The notes beneath the pieces are model-generated. The model searched no databases and was not told the origin of the DNA. It saw only the letters and a program-made list of their open reading frames with translations. A program made the position numbers and the translations under genes. Positions 6,001 to 7,634 of a DNA stretch of 7,634 nt are shown here, in pieces; position 1 is the stretch's first letter; each line of letters begins with the position of its first letter. The DNA is from an uncultured Clostridia bacterium (GTDB lineage: Bacteria; Bacillota; Clostridia; Christensenellales; Borkfalkiaceae): NCBI GenBank assembly GCA_947581885.1, contig CANPWF010000077.1, positions 1 to 7,634 of the forward strand. Reading direction: 5' to 3'.

Positions 6001-7629
6001 CATTCCTATGAAATATTCGCCGTTAAGACGAAACTCAAAGGATAGCACGCCGGAATCTTTTGATGTAGCTGCAGTTTGAATTTGCAAAAAGGACTGAATT
6101 GCCTCCGAAGGTTCGGTATATTCACCTGCTTTCAGAACGAATCCCGAAGTATAAGCAATACGATCTTCCGTAGAAATCTCGGGGTCAAGCCGCCACGGGT
6201 ATTGCGTGTCCGCGTTTTTCACAGTCACATTTTCCGACTTTACGATACTTTGCTCAGCTCCCTCCGCTTCTAAATAGGTTGTAAAAGAAAGCAATGTCTC
6301 ATCGAACGAATATTGGGACTGCATACGAGAATCGGGGTATACTTCCTCCACAGGGATTTTCTTCCTATCCTCGTATCCAATCATAATGGAACGATTATAG
6401 ACATCGTTCAAAACAAAACCGTAGTATCCATCAAAATATTGGATTTCCCCCTTGTAGGGTTGCTGCATATCATCAACGAAAATTACATAATTATCGATTG
6501 TAAACCCTTCATAGGGCTGAATGCGCACCGTTAAATGGTTTTCCGCGCCGAACGGAAAGGCAATATCGCAATCGGATGTAAGTTGTTCAACTGTATCTTC
6601 GCCGTTGGAGGACTTTGTGATTGAAATATCGGGTTTGGGTGCGATTTCCTTAAAAGGAAATAGTACGGTTGCGGTTGAATCCTGTTCCGAATCCTTTATT
6701 TGGAATTGATTAAAAGTCGAGGAATCATAATAGCCAAAACCGTAGCTACCGTCAAAAGTTACACCCAGGTAACCCTTTACAACGCCATCTGAATTGACAA
6801 CGCTACATCCTGTAAGGGTTGTAAAATATTGAGAGGCATACTTGGCCGTGGTTGTTTGACTTGGATCAATAGTTGATCGTATATTTTTTTTGCCACTAAC
6901 GGCAAACGCAAAAGCATCCCCGCCGACGGGGATTTGGATATGATGTTCAACAATTGTGCTACCCGGAGTTGCGGGCTCCGGCGCAGGCAAAACATTCCCG
7001 TCGAATGAGAGCTCTGCCAAACGAGAATCATAAACGATGACAAGTTCCTTTTTTTCGGGGACTTCGGAGGAGATTGTAAAATTCTCAAAAGTGCAATTTT
7101 CAGTCCCCTCCATCGTTCCTTTTCCCGAAACCGTAATCGTGACCGTGTGTTGTTCTTCGCCCAACACGTGCACCCATATCTTTAATGCTGTTGATTCACC
7201 GTCGGGCGTACCCGTTGTGGGAAGAAGACCACCGGGCTGATTTCTGTCATATTTAATTCCATAATCGTAATTGCTTTTATCACCCGCATTCGACGCGCCC
7301 GATTTCGTCATCGTGGAATCATCAACCACAACTTTTGCACTTAAAAACGCGGGATCGGAATTTTTGAGCGTGTACGCAAAGGACAGATATTTATCACCCG
7401 TAAAGGTGAGCGTGATGGTTGCCATCTTTTCAGAGGCACCCATGACCGCGATCCCCTTGAGCGTATAGCGGCCTTGATCATCACATTCAAAATACGGTGA
7501 GCCCGCTTCTTGCTGCGTGTAGCTAATGTCAAGGCTTTCATCCGCCCGCGCGGGGAGGACGCGCGCGACCGCAAACGACAGCGTCAGCGCAAATAATGTC
7601 GCCAACAGCGCGAGCAGCACCCTCCTCAT
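1..7629 (-). CDS. Giant secreted surface protein (adhesin/stalk type), C-terminus outside window
   Basis: This open frame of 2543 codons starts at ATG (7629-7627) and runs off the left edge, so the protein is C-terminally partial. The start is chosen because a textbook signal peptide follows at once (MRR, then a Leu/Ala/Phe core, then ARA-DE). Domain order: signal peptide 1-29; beta-sandwich-like 30-190; two FDGxYGF modules 195-425; jelly-roll-like 440-666; InlB B-like repeat 667-754; beta-helix-like 775-1205; linker 1206-1403; Ig-like MBG/YDG repeats 1404-2543. The protein is rich in Thr, Val, Asp, Glu and Gly and poor in Cys, as expected of extracellular beta-structured proteins. I recognise no enzyme motif. 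A role in attachment to a surface or glycan is inferred from architecture alone. An LPXTG sorting signal, SLH domains or a transmembrane anchor would be expected past base 1. It fills the window, so no operon partner is visible. Confidence 0.93.
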   Translation of the reverse strand, partial: MRRVLLALLATLFALTLSFAVARVLPARADESLDISYTQQEAGSPYFECDDQGRYTLKGIAVMGASEKMATITLTFTGDKYLSFAYTLKNSDPAFLSAKVVVDDSTMTKSGASNAGDKSNYDYGIKYDRNQPGGLLPTTGTPDGESTALKIWVHVLGEEQHTVTITVSGKGTMEGTENCTFENFTISSEVPEKKELVIVYDSRLAELSFDGNVLPAPEPATPGSTIVEHHIQIPVGGDAFAFAVSGKKNIRSTIDPSQTTTAKYASQYFTTLTGCSVVNSDGVVKGYLGVTFDGSYGFGYYDSSTFNQFQIKDSEQDSTATVLFPFKEIAPKPDISITKSSNGEDTVEQLTSDCDIAFPFGAENHLTVRIQPYEGFTIDNYVIFVDDMQQPYKGEIQYFDGYYGFVLNDVYNRSIMIGYEDRKKIPVEEVYPDSRMQSQYSFDETLLSFTTYLEAEGAEQSIVKSENVTVKNADTQYPWRLDPEISTEDRIAYTSGFVLKAGEYTEPSEAIQSFLQIQTAATSKDSGVLSFEFRLNGEYFIGMGVMGCLTGQAYYCIDSDLSQDMETVLGACVTQPPGMPEPIYPKNVHLLATPKLDTNSKEILLHNGCTKLSEGWYRAEIPIDNAKEEHVITLAFLSTLWSTFGSFGTKSTVDAKLTIRDVRFNTDAYSVTVQRDTNSQGTVTATIGQDSKTCTNEVVTFNAINAGSYVTLHAKPAEGEAFYGWVVNGSFYSKEQDVSVVVGDATEIVAYMAPKDYYKARNNGNFFTELVGENGAFTKAVSGDKIVFVSSGLTISQNAEIPTGVTVILPFNEMGEYYGSGAPSGKYESGTQIAWASEKLIQQNKKFELTIAASAKLTIKGTLIVGGVLNHEGQGYQGHTSGAYAELILNGTIEVADGGALDVYGRVTGTGSIDVKSGGKLYQPFLILDFPGGSFTLSVFTSGHTPFKRYAMVNIEVPFTIHYGAQLVGHASLWALGMLVSLDQPFISDENGAGDADTMIMLKDGASVKVEYNPNRVIDGATTENCTELIGHTKLTFTGGADFSYMQFTAMGITIPTCGVYFSIPYNFELILGGKGTYETRTDFMIMPGASVTVEAGSTLQLHASAWVYDGIVQTALANKFYPTAEQLERTSYSKSGNLIVNGKLIIDQKWDIVDGKPSSAKLIPATFLGIVQTGGRGTIEIVAGTILDGTIDDGLKDNNYFAYTTTARVWDAVHGCFGELEAGRNYTATSGAPFTLDSLNYTTTKGGQETLSLSLSSGMVGSWKVEHGQQHVYDWTKKDGDELPGGDTKHTTLTRGCTALGCDNEEHKLLLSAAFTLSGTYKGSVFSADDLVKLFYKYYFSSDTVPENLAGCKFSATVDVGSGPIKDAATYNNLTVALTNGYFGDVNKTSETFTFTVEQFNLKDLNTSKIETALKGEEFTYDGKAKQLTNERLGAELEDAFGSEVSFSVNWDNNTNATSNESKASVTITGTGTNFEGELTVEFSIAKANLTVEVVGKDKPYDGTVWENVENAQVNTHFTIAADGGKIYNSDDLGLKLTVESAGADVGDYTVTGAASNTNYEVDVTSGIYKITRAKLTVNIESKEHTYGEDPAVLTYTLDGVQNNETEAIKTLISLKSDGAQKWANATKYSITAWYKDSTQIENALEAANGDVLKNYTVTVESGENAYTVEKKNINKATFTVKTAYTYDETEKKPTMSDIEVTLDGYDGDHEVTFTVGDYSNNTDATNEASLVVTATGNFTGTKTVTFAIGKATVTAIEITNEDGLAYSGTELTPTIVVKSGTLTLNAGDYTVAYKHNTKQDIKVKNAGEYTVTVALTEACKNYQLGDVTTATFSVAKADITITAENQHTPKGEPILSGGALTWTVTNTAGGKGAFYEGDRETLKEHISVTTDANQDTVKSDYTITIKWLNNYEPDNYTVTFVNGTYSVDDTIWKNVSVTGTGEIKYDGTAHKLIVTVNNEDLNGKTKTTQTIGECGDTFEGATDVGTYEVTVTITADGYTSTFTGKYIITITARRVTVTFDPASSVYGNDVATNFPYQTSGEEVLSADEEEFEAAIAAANPHTTATNKSGVDGSYTITAEKPGLRNYDVTIVDGVYTITVRTVTVTVKQQSVTYNQQSQSASSETTYWSAEGLAEGDEASALNVKLEAMGTNADSYDITASWDNANYDVTFKGADDLSVEGNKIKEAFVIEAAALTAATVTGSYTYNGKEQTPTFIVKAEDDLTVADGDFEFTYAEDADRVSAGTVKVTVKANSDNYSGEVETQFTIAAKKIKVTLNAQTAEYSGQVPTPDSKAYTVNDSELYSKNGEKDDLGITITLVEGNKNVGDYNLAATASNKDYEVEFDKTAQFSITKKHITVKADDLTSTYGDAIEKLTYTANGLVEGEEAETVLKITLQPDRTIKEAGTYKITGSGSADNYAFDKVEEGTYTVEKREVTVTIEDQSALYDGTEPEVVQGQGKGWTVPDGSIIADDNLFIELTKAKGVDAAEYAIGGAFRNDNYVVTFAGTKGTDGTFTVKKRRVRVRIQDQSATYREDARYTFTD
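76..330 (-). repeat. Ig-like repeat R13, type B (residues 2434-2518)
   Basis: The unit contains REVTVTIEDQSALYDGTEPE, a Gly/Gln/Lys stretch (QGQGKGW), VDAAEYAIGGAFRNDNYVV and closing GTFTVK. The next unit opens with the closely similar words RIQDQSATY. Confidence 0.74.
331..567 (-). repeat. Ig-like repeat R12, type B (residues 2355-2433)
   Basis: A canonical MBG 'YGx' unit: ITVKADDLTSTYGDAIEKL, LTYTANGLVEGEEAE, AGTYKITGSGSADNYAF (2405-2421), closing EEGTYTVEK. It is the best single unit for anchoring a family search. Confidence 0.78.
568..819 (-). repeat. Ig-like repeat R11, type B (residues 2271-2354)
   Basis: The unit contains KVTLNAQTAEYSGQVPTP, a middle DDLGITITLVEG, then NVGDYNLAATASNKDYEVEF (2325-2344), and closes AQFSITK. 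The DDLG, VGDY and ASNxxYEV words recur in R2. Confidence 0.72.
820..1047 (-). repeat. Ig-like repeat R10, type A (residues 2195-2270)
   Basis: The unit contains SYTYNGKEQTPTFIVKAED (2204-2222), a strand pair around FEFTYAEDAD, VKVTVKANSDNYSGEVE and the closing TQFTIAA. It is the cleanest 'YNGKEQTPT' type A start in the array. Confidence 0.74.
1048..1326 (-). repeat. Ig-like repeat R9, type B (residues 2102-2194)
   Basis: The unit opens VTVTVKQQSVTYNQQ, then YWSAEGLAEGDEAS (the canonical 'GLxEGDE' word), NADSYDITASWDNANYDVTF (2154-2173) and a long tail ending in EAFVIEA. The Gln/Ser run after VTYN is unusual among these units. Confidence 0.72.
1327..1587 (-). repeat. Ig-like repeat R8, type B (residues 2015-2101)
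   Basis: The unit opens RRVTVTFDPASSVYGND, has an acidic helix-like insert (SADEEEFEAAIAAANP, 2047-2062), then DGSYTITAEKPGLRNYDVTI, and closes DGVYTITV. The acidic Ala-rich insert fits the usual 'GL.EGDE....L' position of MBG units. Confidence 0.72.
1588..1836 (-). repeat. Ig-like repeat R7, type A-like (residues 1932-2014)
   Basis: The unit has VSVTGTGEIKYDGTAHKL (1937-1954), a middle with C1976, DVGTYEVTVTITADGY and the closing FTGKYIITITA. The 'YDGTAHKLxVTV' opening is typical of Ig-like repeats in Firmicute surface proteins. In this unit the Gly-Thr-Tyr turn replaces the Asn-rich loop. Confidence 0.68.
1837..2115 (-). repeat. Ig-like repeat R6, type B, atypical start (residues 1839-1931)
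   Basis: The unit opens ADITITAENQHTPKGEPILS, with P-K-G where other units have Y-D-G or Y-G-x. It then shows LTWTVTNTAGGKGAFYEGD and ends YEPDNYTVTFVNGTYSVDD. The closing 'NYTVTFxxGTYSV' is a standard type B end. Confidence 0.65.
2116..2373 (-). repeat. Ig-like repeat R5, type A (residues 1753-1838)
   Basis: The unit has LAYSGTELTPTIVVKSGT (1766-1783), NAGDYTVAYKHN and KNAGEYTVTVALTE, and closes ATFSVAK. It holds C1821, one of only two cysteines in the Ig-like array. Confidence 0.7.
2374..2601 (-). repeat. Ig-like repeat R4, type A (residues 1677-1752)
   Basis: A short type A unit: TAYTYDETEKKPT (1684 onward), VTFTVGDYSNNTDATNEAS, TATGNFTGTKTVTFAIGK at the end. The 'NxTDAT ... VxxTGNFTG' block corresponds to the one in R1. 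Confidence 0.72.
2602..2907 (-). repeat. Ig-like repeat R3, type B (residues 1575-1676)
   Basis: The longest unit. It has the classic MBG 'YGx' start: KLTVNIESKEHTYGEDPAV, then LTYTLDGVQNNE, a central charged and tryptophan-bearing insertion (W1624, W1635), NYTVTVESGENAYTVEKK at the end. The insertion makes it about 100 residues, against 80-90 for its neighbours. Confidence 0.72.
2908..3165 (-). repeat. Ig-like repeat R2, type B (residues 1489-1574)
   Basis: The unit opens with LTVEV, then KPYDGTVWENV (about 1500-1510), DDLGLKLTV, DVGDYTVTGAAS and SNTNYEV (1557-1563), and closes IYKITR. Its second half is most like R11, nine repeats further on. Confidence 0.7.
3166..3420 (-). repeat. Ig-like repeat R1, type A (residues 1404-1488)
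   Basis: First clear unit of the array. It has the type A hallmarks: FTYDGKAK at 1420-1427, an Asn/Thr loop TNATSNES (1456-1463), VTITGTGTNFEG (1467-1478) and a closing FSIAK strand. This matches the YDG/MBG-type bacterial Ig-like repeats, which serve as rods in surface proteins. Confidence 0.7.
3421..4014 (-). other. Linker region with His/Cys cluster (residues 1206-1403)
   Basis: This stretch joins the beta-helix to the Ig-like array. It contains GRNYTATSGAPFTLDSLNY (1224-1242), a low-complexity Ser/Leu/Thr stretch (LSLSLSSG), an aromatic-basic piece WKVEHGQQHVYDWTKKDGDE (1264-1283) and the H1291/C1298/C1303/H1308 cluster. After that come strands ending in SETFTFTVEQFNL (1391-1403), whose final part looks like the closing strand of an Ig-like repeat. 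Residues 1309-1403 may therefore be a divergent zeroth repeat. I recognise no family for the rest. Confidence 0.4.
3706..3759 (-). other. Possible metal-binding or disulfide cluster H-x6-C-x4-C-x4-H (residues 1291-1308)
   Basis: Residues KHTTLTRGCTALGCDNEEH hold H1291, C1298, C1303 and H1308 in an 18-residue window, in a protein that otherwise has very few cysteines on its C-terminal side. Short His/Cys loops of this kind occur between repeats in some clostridial surface proteins. A bound metal, a disulfide or neither are all possible. Confidence 0.3.
4015..5307 (-). other. Right-handed beta-helix-like region (residues 775-1205)
   Basis: About 430 residues made of short strands separated by Gly/Asn/Ala turns: LTISQNAEIPTGVTVILPF (793-811), FELTIAASAKLTIKGTLIVG (847-866), AELILNGTIEVADGGALDV (885-903), GRVTGTGSIDVKSGGKL (905-921), IMLKDGASVKVEYN (1000-1013), GASVTVEAGSTLQLH (1089-1103) and NLIVNGKLIIDQKWDI (1140-1155). 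Repeated 'x-G-x-L-x-V-x-G-x-L' steps at about 20-residue spacing are typical of parallel beta-helix (pectate-lyase-like) folds in adhesins and polysaccharide-binding proteins. No catalytic set of a polysaccharide lyase was seen, so a structural or binding role is more likely. The gene's codon use changes inside this region. Confidence 0.62.
5368..5631 (-). other. InlB B-like (divergent Listeria-Bacteroides type) beta repeat (residues 667-754)
   Basis: The pattern is YSVTVQRDTNSQGTVTA (669-685), then VVTFNAINAGSYVTLHAKP (698-716), EGEAFYGWVVNG (718-729) and a closing strand before ATEIVAYMAP. 'GSYVTLxAxPAEGExFxGWxVNG ... V..G..T.IVAYM' is the signature of divergent InlB B-repeat or Listeria-Bacteroides repeat domains, with the F/Y-x-G-W turn at Y723-G724-W725. 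These small beta-grasp-like modules are found in many extracellular Firmicute proteins, usually as spacers or binding modules. Only one copy is present here. Confidence 0.72.
5632..6312 (-). other. Jelly-roll / carbohydrate-binding-like segment (residues 440-666)
   Basis: The segment contains SGVLSFEFRLNGEYFIGM (526-543), an aromatic and cysteine-bearing centre (C548, C556, C572, C609), EGWYRAEIPI (614-623) and a final strand LTIRDVRF (657-664). An order of 'xLSFEFxLNxxYFIGMxV ... GWYRxEIPI ... HVITLAF ... LTIRDVRF' is like the jelly-roll sandwich of many carbohydrate-binding modules, which commonly close with a D-x-V/I-x-F strand. Four cysteines make it the richest Cys segment in the protein, so one or two disulfides are possible. 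Substrate and Pfam family cannot be named from reading alone. Confidence 0.45.
6355..6624 (-). other. Beta-rich module with FDGYYGF motif, copy 2 (residues 336-425)
   Basis: This segment has the order acidic linker, hydrophobic strand (HLTVRIQPYEGFTIDNYVIF, about 365-384), then KGEIQYFDGYYGFVLNDV (393-410). The last piece matches the end of the preceding module, KG-x(4-5)-FDGxYGF. The words 'xLTVxIxPxEGFxIDNYxxxV' also resemble the strand pattern of short beta-sandwich repeats in Gram-positive surface proteins. Its function is unknown. Confidence 0.4.
6625..7047 (-). other. Beta-rich module with FDGSYGF motif, copy 1 (residues 195-335)
   Basis: I recognise no family. The segment begins with a strand (LVIVYD, about 196-201), then an acidic and proline-rich loop (PAPEPATPG), then strands around HHIQIPVGGDAFAFAVSG. 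It ends with KGYLGVTFDGSYGFGYYDS (285-303). The core KG-x5-FDGxYGF recurs in the following segment, which suggests two copies of one small domain. It carries the longest homopolymer noticed in the gene, eight A on the coding strand at 6884-6891 (residues 247-249). Confidence 0.4.
7060..7542 (-). other. N-terminal beta-sandwich-like domain (residues 30-190)
   Basis: The first mature segment alternates hydrophobic and polar residues in strand-length blocks (ATITLTFTGDKYLSFAYTL at about 70-88, ALKIWVHVL at about 148-156). It ends in a hairpin-like stretch HTVTITVSGKGTMEGTENC (161-179) followed by TFENFTI. The pattern 'LSFxYxLxNSD ... G-x-x-HTVxIxVxxKG ... xFxNFxI' resembles galactose-binding or MAM-like beta-sandwich domains that recur in clostridial surface proteins. 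The family is assigned by pattern only and no ligand can be named. Two cysteines (C49, C179) could pair. It contains an internal LPTTG at residues 136-140 that is not a sorting signal. Confidence 0.5.
7543..7629 (-). other. Sec signal peptide (residues 1-29)
   Basis: Residues 1-29 show a short positive n-region (MRR), a hydrophobic core of about 18 residues (VLLALLATLFALTLSFAV) and a polar end with the AxA-like site A27-R28-A29 before D30-E31. Cleavage after A29 is most likely; A20-V21-A22 is an alternative site. There is no lipobox cysteine, so signal peptidase I is implied and the mature protein is not a lipoprotein. Confidence 0.88.
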
Positions 7630-7634
7630 TGTCT

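Noticed and set aside
7210..7224. LPTTG pentapeptide (residues 136-140), a perfect LPXTG match
   Set aside because: It lies in the N-terminal domain, with no hydrophobic stretch and basic tail after it, so it cannot serve as a sortase signal here.
4993..7468. Several short open frames (60-105 residues) on both strands in this part
   Set aside because: They overlap the large gene completely, lack ribosome binding sites or recognisable domains, and are of a length expected by chance.
7630..7634. Ribosome binding site or promoter upstream of the start codon
   Set aside because: Only five bases (agaca on the coding strand) are available, which is too few to judge either.
1..7634. Multi-gene defence, secretion or biosynthetic system
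   Set aside because: A single continuous gene occupies the window. There are no partner genes, and no enzyme or nucleic-acid-binding motifs were found in it.

Overview
The window holds a single gene. The minus strand is open, without stop or frameshift, from an ATG at 7629 to base 1. It encodes the first 2543 residues of a very large secreted protein whose C-terminus lies beyond the window. I translated this frame codon by codon along its whole length. Only five bases (7630-7634) precede the start codon, so no promoter or ribosome binding site can be judged.

Layout, from the N-terminus (right end) to the left: a Sec signal peptide (residues 1-29); a beta-sandwich-like region (30-190); two segments sharing an FDGxYGF motif (about 195-425); a jelly-roll or carbohydrate-binding-like segment (440-666); one InlB B-like beta repeat (667-754); a long region of short G-x-hydrophobic-x-hydrophobic strands that looks like a right-handed parallel beta-helix (775-1205); a linker with a His-Cys-Cys-His cluster (1206-1403); and an array of 13 complete Ig-like MBG/YDG-type repeats plus the start of a fourteenth (1404-2543). 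No catalytic motif was recognised. The architecture is that of a surface adhesin or stalk protein: binding-like domains at the N-terminus are held out on a long rod, and the cell-wall or membrane anchor is expected in the missing C-terminal part.

The organism is probably an uncultured, gut-type Firmicute of the class Clostridia. Single very long proteins joining InlB B-like repeats, beta-helix segments and MBG/YDG repeats are common there. This is inference, because no taxonomic marker gene is present.

The most informative internal signal is a sharp change in codon use. About 26 TTA/CTA/TCA codons occur in residues 1-1029, against one in residues 1030-2543. That absence opens two very long but spurious reading frames on the plus strand. 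I see no sign of a new multi-gene system, RNA gene, CRISPR array or mobile element.
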